Under the pieces are notes generated by a model. That model made no database searches. It had not been told where the DNA came from and was given only the letters and a program-made list of their open reading frames with translations. A stretch of 58,933 bases of DNA, from the NCBI RefSeq assembly GCF_016584665.1, contig NZ_BBJB01000055.1, positions 1 through 58,933 of the forward strand. Reading direction: 5' to 3'. The DNA comes from Pseudanabaena sp. lw0831. GTDB lineage: Bacteria > Cyanobacteriota > Cyanobacteriia > Pseudanabaenales > Pseudanabaenaceae. Both the position numbers and the translations under genes were made by a program. The stretch's first letter is position 1. Each line of letters starts with the position of its first letter. This document shows, piece after piece, positions 34,981 to 43,293 of the stretch.

Positions 34981-37647
34981 GTGACTGTTGCTGCTTCTGT
35001 TTCTTCGCCTGATGTTCATATTCCGACCGCTTCGGGAATATATGTTACGATTCACGGTCACTTTTATCAGCCTCCGCGTGAAAACCCTTACCTGAACGCG
35101 ATCGAGCGGCAAGAAAGCGCGGCTCCTTTTCATGACTGGAATGCGCGGATTCACCATGAATGCTATCGCCCCAACGCATTCTCTCGGATCGAGCGCCATG
35201 ACGGCAAGATTGTTAAGATCGTAAACAACTATGAGTACATGAGTTTCAACATGGGGCCAACACTGCTCTCATGGATGGAATTTCACGATCGCCATACTTA
35301 TCAAGCAATTTTAGATGCCGATAAACGCAGCGCCGATCGCCTTAACGGTCATGGCAATGCGATCGCACAGGTGTATAACCACATCATCATGCCCTTGGCG
35401 AATTGGCGGGACAAATTGACGCAAATTCGTTGGGGCAAAGAAGATTTTAAGGCAAGATTTGGTCGCGAGACTGAAGGGATGTGGTTGGCTGAGACTGCCG
35501 TAGACTATGAAACCCTTGAAGCTTTGGTCTTAGAGGGGATCAAGTTTATTATTCTTGCGCCATCACAGGCCCAGCGCTGTCGCCCCAAACCTACTGAAAA
35601 CAACCCTAACCCTGCATGGCAAGAAGTCGGCGGAGCACAGATTGATCCCAATCGTCCTTATCGTTGCTATTTGCGCCGTCATAATACCAATAACAGCAAT
35701 GTATCGGAACTTGGTCAGTATCATTTGCCTGCGGATACTGATGCTTTTATCGATGTGTTTTTCTATGATGGACCGATCTCTCGTGATATGGGTTTTGGGG
35801 ATCTCTTAGGTAGTTCTCATAATTTTGCTAAGCGTCTCAGTCAAGCAGTACGAGGAGATCATCGTCCGCATCAGATAGTTTCAGTGGCAACCGATGGTGA
35901 AACCTTTGGACATCATAAGCACTTTACCGAGAAAACCCTTTCCTATGCCTTTGTAGAAGAATTTCCTAAGCGCGGCTGGAATGTCACCAATTATGCTCAT
36001 TATTTAAGTCTTTTCCCACCACAATGGGAAGCAGAGCTAAAATCTGTAACTGCTTGGAGTTGCGCACATGGGGTCGATCGCTGGCAAGGTGGCTGTACAT
36101 GTGGTGAAGGATCTGGCTATCAACAACTTTGGCGACGACCACTGCGCGATAGTCTCAACTGGCTACGCGATCGCCTAGCTGCTGTTTATGTAGATATCGG
36201 GCGCAAATATTTTAACGACCCTTGGGAAGCACGCGATCGCTATATTGACGTACTACAATATTCTCTGCGCGATGACATTTCTGAGCATTCTCCAGTTTTA
36301 GAGGAATTTTTTGAGCAGCAATCTGGGAACAAAGTATCAACATCGGCTCAGAGAGTTGATGCTCTCAGGTTGTTGGAAATGCAACGCCATGCCTTGCTCA
36401 TGTTTACCAGTTGCGGTTGGTTTTTTGAAGAATTATCACGACCTGAAACCGTGCAGATTTTGCGCTATGCAGCCAGAGCGATCGAACTAGCGGCCGATGT
36501 TGCAGGTGTATTGCTAGAGGATGAGTTTATTCATCGCATGGCAAAAGCATCCAGCAATCTCGTTGAATTTAAAGATGGTGAAGGGGTCTTTCGACATCAA
36601 GTGGTGACTAATCGCATTACCCTCGCTCAAGTTGCGGCCCAATATGCCCTGAGTTCAACTCTGGGTAACTATGCGCGATCGCAACAAATCTATTGCTACC
36701 AAATCCAACAACAGGATTATCAACTGCAACGGATTGGCTCAATGTCCTTAGCGATCGGGCAAATTCAATTAGTTTCTGGGATCACACAAGAATCTGTAAA
36801 TTATATTTTTGCAGTACTGCACCTTGGCGGTGATGACTTCCATTGCTGTATCCAACCCTTCACAGGAAGACGTGAATACGAGGAGATCAAAGCAACTTTA
36901 TTTAAGGTTCTCAAACAAGCGAATACGGCGGCTGTAATTCTGGCGATGGCTAGCAATTTTAGTGGCGAACAGTTCAATCTGCATCATCTCTTTGCCGAAG
37001 AGCGCCATCGGATTTTGCGAATGCTCGCCGATGAGACATTGACCAGACTCGATCAGTTGTACGAACAAGTTTATCGTGATAATTATGGAATCCTGATCTC
37101 ATTCCGTCGGGACGATCTGCAAGTACCGCGTGAACTGCAAGTCGCGGCGGAGATTGTGCTAAACAATCGCCTCACCGAGGAACTCAAGCGCTTAGAAACT
37201 GGCGAATCACTCCCGAATGTGGGATTAGATGCTGTAGCGATCGAGGCGCTTAATTTGGGCTGTAAGTTTACCCATGAAGAAGATGCCGAAATTCTCGAAA
37301 ATTATATTTTGAGTCAAATCCAGCAACTTTCGCAGCCGCAAGATATTGACGAGAAATCACTATTTAGCTATCTCAATCAAATTGAGCAATCATTAATCAT
37401 TAGCGATCGCCTAGATCTGGAGTTAGACCTTGATCTTTCTCAAGAGGCTTTCCTCAACTATCTATCGTCACGGATTGCCCCTAAGTGTGTACTTGCTAGA
37501 CAGATTCTCGATTTGGAATCTGTACAAAAGCAACCAATTCATATAGAGGTCAATCTTTGCGAAAGTATTTCTAATTTGGAGCTACATCAGTTAATTGATA
37601 CAGCTAGTAAATTAGGTATTGCCACCGAAGCTTGGCTTCGGGCTTAG
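34981..37647 (+). CDS. DUF3536 protein of the glycoside hydrolase 57 superfamily
   Basis: This 888-aa cytosolic protein begins VTIHGHFYQPPRENPYL, the GH57-like N-terminal strand with its HGHFYQPP motif. EGMWLAETAVDYETLEAL and SVATDGETFGHHKHF carry acidic residues expected in the (beta/alpha)7 barrel. The C-terminal half is the DUF3536 region. Such proteins are conserved in cyanobacteria and may act on alpha-glucans; the activity is not proven. The start is GTG. It is followed by a C/G-rich inverted repeat and nadC. Confidence 0.88.
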   Translation: MTVAASVSSPDVHIPTASGIYVTIHGHFYQPPRENPYLNAIERQESAAPFHDWNARIHHECYRPNAFSRIERHDGKIVKIVNNYEYMSFNMGPTLLSWMEFHDRHTYQAILDADKRSADRLNGHGNAIAQVYNHIIMPLANWRDKLTQIRWGKEDFKARFGRETEGMWLAETAVDYETLEALVLEGIKFIILAPSQAQRCRPKPTENNPNPAWQEVGGAQIDPNRPYRCYLRRHNTNNSNVSELGQYHLPADTDAFIDVFFYDGPISRDMGFGDLLGSSHNFAKRLSQAVRGDHRPHQIVSVATDGETFGHHKHFTEKTLSYAFVEEFPKRGWNVTNYAHYLSLFPPQWEAELKSVTAWSCAHGVDRWQGGCTCGEGSGYQQLWRRPLRDSLNWLRDRLAAVYVDIGRKYFNDPWEARDRYIDVLQYSLRDDISEHSPVLEEFFEQQSGNKVSTSAQRVDALRLLEMQRHALLMFTSCGWFFEELSRPETVQILRYAARAIELAADVAGVLLEDEFIHRMAKASSNLVEFKDGEGVFRHQVVTNRITLAQVAAQYALSSTLGNYARSQQIYCYQIQQQDYQLQRIGSMSLAIGQIQLVSGITQESVNYIFAVLHLGGDDFHCCIQPFTGRREYEEIKATLFKVLKQANTAAVILAMASNFSGEQFNLHHLFAEERHRILRMLADETLTRLDQLYEQVYRDNYGILISFRRDDLQVPRELQVAAEIVLNNRLTEELKRLETGESLPNVGLDAVAIEALNLGCKFTHEEDAEILENYILSQIQQLSQPQDIDEKSLFSYLNQIEQSLIISDRLDLELDLDLSQEAFLNYLSSRIAPKCVLARQILDLESVQKQPIHIEVNLCESISNLELHQLIDTASKLGIATEAWLRA

Positions 37648-37659
37648 ATTGCTTGAGAT

Positions 37660-37742
37660 CCCCCCCAGCCCCCCTTGTAAAGGGGGGAGAATTAAATATT
37701 ATATTCTTCCCCCTTTACAAGGGGGATTGAGGGAGATCTCTT
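37660..37742. repeat. Long imperfect inverted repeat with C-run/G-run core
   Basis: GAGATCCCCCCCAGCC... pairs with ...GGGAGATCTC, and the inner halves contain CCCCCCTTGTAAAGGGGGG-like motifs. This type of repeat is widespread in cyanobacterial intergenic DNA. It lies between the DUF3536 gene and nadC. Confidence 0.72.
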
Positions 37743-37784
37743 AGAACTTTCAATCTATTTCAATCATTTAAAAATATCTAAATA

Positions 37785-38639
37785 ATGCTTCCTCCTTTTA
37801 TTGTTTTAGATCCAATTATTGAAGACTGGTTACGCGAAGATATCGGGCGTGGCGATCGCAGCACTAGTGGTTTATTCCCAGATGGTAATTCTCCTATCGG
37901 CAAAGCTGTATGGATTGCCAAAGCTGATGGTGCGATCGCAGGATTAGCGATCGCGGCAAGAGTATTTTATTTGCTAGATCAATCAGTAAATTTCGTAGCG
38001 ATCGCGCAGGATGGTAAACCTGTGAAATCAGGTGAACTCATCGCCGAAATTACTGGCAGTCTCGCCACATTACTGATGGGTGAGAGGGTTGCGCTCAATT
38101 TGGTGATGCGATTATCGGGAATTGCTAGCTCTACGGCGGAATATGTCAAGGCGATCGGTAGCACGAAGGCGCATCTAGTTGACACCCGCAAAACTATTCC
38201 AGGAATGCGAATCTTAGAAAAATATGCCACATTTATCAGTGGTGCGATCAATCATCGCTATGGCTTGGATGATGCGGTGATGCTTAAGGATAATCACATT
38301 GCGGCGGCTGGCGGTATTACAGAAGCAGTACTGCGAGTACGCGAAAATATTCCATTTACCACATCGATTGAAGTAGAAACTGAGTCAATCTCTCAAGTAA
38401 AGGAAGCAGTGCAACTAGATCTTGATGTGATCATGCTCGATAATATGCCATTAGAAATGATGCGTGAGGCGATCGCCATCATCCGCCAAAATAGCCCACA
38501 CACAAAAATTGAAGCTTCTGGCAATATTACGCTCAATACCATAGCTCAAGTTGCAAATCTAGGTGTAGATTATATTTCTACTTCGGCAATGGTGACGCGA
38601 TCGCATTGGCTAGATATCAGTATGCGAATTAGATCCTAG
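37785..38639 (+). CDS. nadC: Nicotinate-nucleotide pyrophosphorylase (carboxylating)
   Basis: NadC converts quinolinate and PRPP to nicotinate mononucleotide in NAD synthesis. The 284-aa protein has EDIGRGDRST near the N-terminus, ERVALNLVMRLSGIAS, DTRKTIPGMRILEKYA, HRYGLDDAVMLKDNHI and IEVETESI, then IEASGNITLNTI. These are the phosphoribosyl- and quinolinate-binding motifs. It appears monocistronic and is followed by a 26-bp perfect hairpin. Confidence 0.95.
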   Translation: MLPPFIVLDPIIEDWLREDIGRGDRSTSGLFPDGNSPIGKAVWIAKADGAIAGLAIAARVFYLLDQSVNFVAIAQDGKPVKSGELIAEITGSLATLLMGERVALNLVMRLSGIASSTAEYVKAIGSTKAHLVDTRKTIPGMRILEKYATFISGAINHRYGLDDAVMLKDNHIAAAGGITEAVLRVRENIPFTTSIEVETESISQVKEAVQLDLDVIMLDNMPLEMMREAIAIIRQNSPHTKIEASGNITLNTIAQVANLGVDYISTSAMVTRSHWLDISMRIRS

Positions 38640-38682
38640 CCAATCCTTCAACTATACTAAGTAGGTAGGCACAATTAAATAT

Positions 38683-38737
38683 AAAACCCAAAAAGCTGAT
38701 TTGCCCGCTTCGCGGGCAAATCAGCTTTTTGGGTTTT
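38683..38737 (+). terminator. 26-bp perfect hairpin between nadC and the DUF29 gene
   Basis: Arms 38683-38708 and 38712-38737 are exact complements with a TTC loop and a T-rich downstream side. Confidence 0.75.
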
Positions 38738-38790
38738 GATTTTTATTAAGCCAAGGTACTTAGACATAAGTAAACACAGGAGCGCCAGCC

Positions 38791-39270
38791 ATGAGCCTTA
38801 CATTCGCCGATGCAGTCTTACAAACATTACCCACAGAAAATAGTGATATCTATAATCGTGACTATTGTTTGTGGGTTGAGTTGATGATGCAGCTTTTGCG
38901 AGAAGGTAGATTGCATGAAATTGATATTCCTAATCTATTAGAAGAACTTGATGATATGAGTGGGAGTCAAAGAGATGCGCTTGAAAGTAATTTAGAAATA
39001 ATTTTGATGCATTTATTAAAATATTGCTATCAGCCACAGTTGCGATCGCGCAGTTGGCTATCAACCATATTTGAACATCGCAACCGTTTAAAAAAAGCTT
39101 TTAAACGCAGTCCTAGTCTGCAACGATACTATCAAGAAGTATTTCTAGAGTGCTATCAAACTGCTAGAAAAATGGCATCTATCGAGACGGGATTACCCAT
39201 ATCGGATTTTCCTGAAATTAGCCAATTTACATCAGAACAAGTTTTAGATATAGATTATTTGCCAGATTAA
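38791..39270 (+). CDS. DUF29 domain protein
   Basis: This 159-aa, helix-rich protein matches DUF29: YCLWVELMMQLLREGRLHEIDIPNLLEELDDM, then LMHLLKYCYQPQLRSRSWLSTI. DUF29 proteins are abundant in cyanobacteria, function unknown. It ends 12 bp before an Hsp70-type gene, so the two are probably cotranscribed. Confidence 0.88.
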   Translation: MSLTFADAVLQTLPTENSDIYNRDYCLWVELMMQLLREGRLHEIDIPNLLEELDDMSGSQRDALESNLEIILMHLLKYCYQPQLRSRSWLSTIFEHRNRLKKAFKRSPSLQRYYQEVFLECYQTARKMASIETGLPISDFPEISQFTSEQVLDIDYLPD

Positions 39271-39282
39271 AATAAAAAGATA

Positions 39283-40884
39283 ATGGAGTATGCGATCGAT
39301 TTCGGGACTAGTAATACTGTTGTTGCGAGAATTAGTGAAAATGGGGAACCTGAGACCGTCAACATATCTGACTATAGCAGCCTCATTGCTGACAATCCGC
39401 CATTGATTCCTAGCTTTGTATACGTACAAGATGCTGCCAAAGAGCAGGTGCTAATTGGTCAAGAGGTATGCGATCGCGGTTTAGACAACAAAAATAATAG
39501 AGGTGAGCAGCGATTTTTTAAAGCTTTTAAAAGGGCGATCGGTTCCAATGTGTCTATGTTTGTGCCAGAAGTGGATGGGCGCGAAATAGAATTTGAACTA
39601 GTGGGAGAATGGTTCTTAAAAAGAATTATTGATCGCTTACCCGATGTTGACTCACTGATTTTTACAGTTCCTGTTGATAGCTTTGAGTCCTATCGTAATT
39701 GGCTCGGCGAAGTTTGCGAGAATCTAGCCGTAAATCAGGTGCGAATCCTAGATGAGCCTACTGCGGCTGCTTTGGGCTATGGACTTAAGGTTGGTGATGA
39801 AACCATTTTAGTGGTAGATTTTGGCGGTGGCACGTTAGATTTATCTTTAGTGAAATTATCTTTTGCACAACTACAAACGGAATCTACCCAACCCAAAACA
39901 CCTTTAGGTTTCTTATTAAAATGGGGCGATCGCACAGTTAAGAATAAACCTTTAACTAATAATCAAAGTTCACAAACCGCTAAAGTCCTCGCTAAAACTG
40001 GACAAAATCTTGGTGGTATTGATATTGATAATTGGATCATTGATTACTTCCATTCCTCTTTAGGCTTGCCAAAGAACTCACTAGTAAATCGCTTGGCGGA
40101 ACGAATTAAGATCGCCCTTTCTAACGCTGAATCATCAACTGAGGTTTATTTTAATGACCAAACCTTTGAATCCTATGAATTAACTTTGACGCGATCGCAG
40201 CTAAATCAAATCCTCGAACAGCATAAATTTTTTGTTAATCTCGATAGTGCTCTCGATCGCATTCGCCAACAAGCAACTCGCCAAAATATTGACTTAGATC
40301 AAATAGATGCAATTCTCTTGGTAGGCGGTACATCGCAGATTCCTGCTGTCAAGGAATGGGCTTTGCGACATTTTCCTGCCGAGAAAGTAAAAGCAAATAA
40401 ACCCTTTGAGGCGATCTCCCATGGAGCAGTTTCACAGGGATGGGAATTAAAGGACTTTCTCTATCACAGCTATGGTGTGCGCTTTTGGGACAAGCGTTAC
40501 AAAAAACATAACTGGCATACAATTATTAAATCGGGTGAGACCTATCCATTACTCAAACCAGTAGAACTCACACTCGGTGCATCTGTTGCCGATCAGCCTA
40601 GCATTGAGTTAGTTATTGGCGAGTTGGGTGAAACCAACGTAGAAGTTTATTTTGAAGATGACAGACTCGTCACCCGTGTTTTAGATGGGAAACAAGTAGC
40701 AGCACAGATTCTCAATGAGAATAGCAAGGCGATCGCGAAGCTTGAACCACTAGGTCAAACAGGCAGCGATCGCATCAAGGTTTTCTTCCAAGTTGACGAA
40801 AAGCGCACATTACGGATTACAGTTCTAGATCTGTTAACCAAGCAGAATTTATTAGTAGATATCCCTGTGGTGCAACTTGTATAG
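39283..40884 (+). CDS. Hsp70-family ATPase protein (non-DnaK)
   Basis: This 533-aa protein has the Hsp70/actin-fold ATPase: DFGTSNTVVARI (phosphate 1), LDEPTAAALGYGL, VDFGGGTLDLSLV (phosphate 2) and ILLVGGTSQIPAVKEW (adenosine). An insertion (QPKTPLGFLLKWGDRTVKNK...) occurs after phosphate 2. The C-terminal substrate part is short and ends at VVQLV with no lid or EEVD tail. It is a divergent Hsp70, perhaps dedicated to one client. It pairs with the DUF29 gene. Confidence 0.88.
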   Translation: MEYAIDFGTSNTVVARISENGEPETVNISDYSSLIADNPPLIPSFVYVQDAAKEQVLIGQEVCDRGLDNKNNRGEQRFFKAFKRAIGSNVSMFVPEVDGREIEFELVGEWFLKRIIDRLPDVDSLIFTVPVDSFESYRNWLGEVCENLAVNQVRILDEPTAAALGYGLKVGDETILVVDFGGGTLDLSLVKLSFAQLQTESTQPKTPLGFLLKWGDRTVKNKPLTNNQSSQTAKVLAKTGQNLGGIDIDNWIIDYFHSSLGLPKNSLVNRLAERIKIALSNAESSTEVYFNDQTFESYELTLTRSQLNQILEQHKFFVNLDSALDRIRQQATRQNIDLDQIDAILLVGGTSQIPAVKEWALRHFPAEKVKANKPFEAISHGAVSQGWELKDFLYHSYGVRFWDKRYKKHNWHTIIKSGETYPLLKPVELTLGASVADQPSIELVIGELGETNVEVYFEDDRLVTRVLDGKQVAAQILNENSKAIAKLEPLGQTGSDRIKVFFQVDEKRTLRITVLDLLTKQNLLVDIPVVQLV

Positions 40885-40910
40885 TTACAGCAATTTTCGA
40901 GCAAATGAAC

Positions 40911-40961
40911 CACAATAAATTTTTTAAAATTGCTGAAAAGCAGCCATTTTAAAAAATTTAT
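40911..40961 (+). terminator. AT-rich hairpin after the Hsp70-like gene
   Basis: AATAAATTTTTTAAAA and TTTTAAAAAATTTATT flank a central GCTGAAAAGCAGC-type small hairpin. It is strongly AT-rich and placed 26 bp after the stop codon. Confidence 0.6.
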
Positions 40962-41051
40962 TACTTTGGGTTTAAGCGTAGAGCCCTGCATGATTGCAAA
41001 TTAAGTTAAGATCGTTATAGAAAATCTTGGTCGTCTGATTTAAAGGAATCT

Positions 41052-41717
41052 ATGCAGCCTAAAGCCCTACAAACTATTGCTAAAGATGAATACAAGGACA
41101 ATTTAGTTGATCGCATGTTTATCTGGCTATTTTCCTACAAGATGACGCAGGCTCTGGGCAAGGGAACTGAAATCGGCGGCTATGATGGCTTTGTCGATTT
41201 GTCAAAACAAATTATGCAGGGGCGTAATGCTAGAGAACAGCAAGTAATTGTGGCAAAAGTACTGCAATCTTTAGTGCCATCACCAGCGCTCTGGGCAATT
41301 CGGACATTTACCTCTCCTACAAGGCTAGTATGCGTTCTTAATGCATGGTTTGCAGCCAAACTGTTTGGGTGGTTAGTAGGACCTTGTGAGGTCGAGGAAG
41401 CTGAGATAAATCTGGAAGATGGCACAGTGCGATCGCAGCCTTCTGCTGTGTATATTAAAAAATGTCGTTATCTGGTCGATAGTGGCTGTGTTGGCATGTG
41501 TGTCAATATGTGTAAAGTTCCTACTCAAGAATTTTTTACTGAGAAGTTTGGGATTCCACTCACCATGACCCCAAACTTTGAAGATCTCAGTTGCAAAATG
41601 ATTTTTGGTCAAATTCCTCTCGCTCCAGAAGCCGATCCTGACCATAACCAGCCATGTTTAAAGCAACAATGTCCCACCGCAAGTTTTGCTGCCGCCAGTT
41701 GTCCTAAGCTAAATTAA
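41052..41717 (+). CDS. DUF4033 protein, D27-like carotenoid isomerase family
   Basis: This 221-aa protein resembles plant DWARF27 and its cyanobacterial relatives, iron-containing all-trans/9-cis beta-carotene isomerases. The DUF4033 part is at the C-terminus: KKCRYLVDSGCVGMCVNMCKVPTQEFF, FGIPLTMTPNFEDLSCKMIFGQIP and CPTASFA. The Cys-rich block is conserved. The activity of cyanobacterial members is not settled. A 22-bp hairpin follows. Confidence 0.86.
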   Translation: MQPKALQTIAKDEYKDNLVDRMFIWLFSYKMTQALGKGTEIGGYDGFVDLSKQIMQGRNAREQQVIVAKVLQSLVPSPALWAIRTFTSPTRLVCVLNAWFAAKLFGWLVGPCEVEEAEINLEDGTVRSQPSAVYIKKCRYLVDSGCVGMCVNMCKVPTQEFFTEKFGIPLTMTPNFEDLSCKMIFGQIPLAPEADPDHNQPCLKQQCPTASFAAASCPKLN

Positions 41718-41719
41718 CG

Positions 41720-41766
41720 CAAACAATCGTAGATACAACGCTTTGCGTTGTATCTACGATTGTTTG
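41720..41766. terminator. 22-bp perfect hairpin between convergent genes
   Basis: Arms 41720-41741 and 41745-41766 with a TTT loop. It overlaps the 3' end (stop codon 41754-41756) of the minus-strand GTPase gene. Confidence 0.72.
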
Positions 41767-43289
41767 ATTAAAACCATCACTCGATTAACAGCATCTTGGA
41801 CAAAAACTTTGAGAAACTCATCACGGCGATTTAGTTGAAACTGACGCTGTACGACCTCGGCAATACCACCATCTCCCCAATCGCGATCGCGACTAAAATA
41901 TTCGATAAAACTCTTGCCTGCAATGCGCGTGAGATAGGCGGCTGTAACTGATTGAACTGTTGCTTTGAGAACTAGCCCGACTACAGTTACGGAAATTAAT
42001 GTGGTGATGATTTGGACTATGCCTTTGACTATGCCGAGACTAACTAAAGTACGGGTAAGCGAATTGGCTAATTCTTTACCACGATCAATATTGATTTCGC
42101 AGCCATAGACCTTACCAATTTCTATAACCATTTGGGCATTAATTGCGGCTGTAGCCAGAAGATCCACTACAGGTAAAGGCGTAGCGAAAACTACACCAAC
42201 CACTAACCATTGGAACTTCTCAACTACTTTTTCGGCTTCTGTTTGTTGTTGTTGCGAGAGTGCTTCGCGAGTTGCTTCCGTGAGGCGTTGCGATCGCAAT
42301 AACACATTATCCGCCACCAGTTCATCGCCTTCATAACTGAGAATATCGAGAGTTCTTACTAAAAGTGGTTGAACTTTGGGTTTGGGAGTGACAAATTCAC
42401 CAGTTTCGAGGGTAATTGCCGCAGGACTTGCAGCGATCGCAACTACATCTTCGGGGGCGATAAAATCTAGTACTCGCGATCGCAAACTAGTTTGAATAAT
42501 TTCGCGATCGCTTTTAGTTAGGCGATCAATTTTATTGAAAGCAAGAATTGTGCGCTTGCCGATGTCAGTCAAGGCTTTGAGAACTTCAAATTCCGAACTC
42601 CGTAAATCATCATCCACAACAAACACAATCAAATCTGCTTCTGTCGCAATTTTTCGCGCCTCCTTTTCGCGATCGCTACCCAATGCACTAGCTTCTAATA
42701 TCCCTGGGCAATCAGTAAATTGAATCGGCACTTCTAGACCCTGAAATCTCACAGGTGTATAGACTTTGCCCAGTTGCGTAGTTCCCATGGTCGCGCCGAC
42801 TTCGCCTTTGCCGGTGACATCTTGAAGCGATAGATCAAGCAATCCATTTACTAATGAAGTTTTACCTGCGGAACCAACTCCAAAAACGACCACGCGCAAT
42901 TCTTGACGGATGAAGTTCTTTTTGAGTTGTTCGGTTTGCTCAGATAGCGATCGGCGCGTTACCTCATCTTGGATTTGCTCGACCTGTCGCTCTAAGGCTT
43001 CGAGGCTGTCTTGAGCCGCTTCGATCTTGTCGGTAGGTGCTTCAGGAATGGGACGAGGTTTAGATGGTTCGGATTGAAATAGGCGCAAATATCGCCAGAT
43101 GACAAAGAATAATCCTGCTAATAATCCCATCACTAAGAAGACGACAAAGCCACCTAAAATCGGCGAAGAGGCTGCCACGAGTTGATATATTTGAATAATC
43201 CGATCGAGTAAGGGAATGACAAACGAAATTACTAGGCCAAAGCAGCCTAAGACAAGTAGCGATCGCAACCAAGGAAATTTTCTTTTCAT
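41754..43289 (-). CDS. Membrane GTP-binding protein with DUF697-like domain
   Basis: This 511-aa protein has two N-terminal membrane helices. A coiled-coil-like stretch (about 85-125) is followed by an Era/YcjF-type G domain: G1 GVGSAGKTSL (about 137), G3 DCPG and G4 FNKIDR. The C-terminal DUF697-type part has hydrophobic segments (VVGVVFATPLPVVDLLATAAINAQMV). Family members are inner-envelope or plasma-membrane GTPases of unknown role. It lies 4 bp downstream of the P2A ATPase gene, so the two form an operon. Confidence 0.85.
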   Translation of the reverse strand: MKRKFPWLRSLLVLGCFGLVISFVIPLLDRIIQIYQLVAASSPILGGFVVFLVMGLLAGLFFVIWRYLRLFQSEPSKPRPIPEAPTDKIEAAQDSLEALERQVEQIQDEVTRRSLSEQTEQLKKNFIRQELRVVVFGVGSAGKTSLVNGLLDLSLQDVTGKGEVGATMGTTQLGKVYTPVRFQGLEVPIQFTDCPGILEASALGSDREKEARKIATEADLIVFVVDDDLRSSEFEVLKALTDIGKRTILAFNKIDRLTKSDREIIQTSLRSRVLDFIAPEDVVAIAASPAAITLETGEFVTPKPKVQPLLVRTLDILSYEGDELVADNVLLRSQRLTEATREALSQQQQTEAEKVVEKFQWLVVGVVFATPLPVVDLLATAAINAQMVIEIGKVYGCEINIDRGKELANSLTRTLVSLGIVKGIVQIITTLISVTVVGLVLKATVQSVTAAYLTRIAGKSFIEYFSRDRDWGDGGIAEVVQRQFQLNRRDEFLKVFVQDAVNRVMVLIKQS

Positions 43290-43293
43290 TGGC

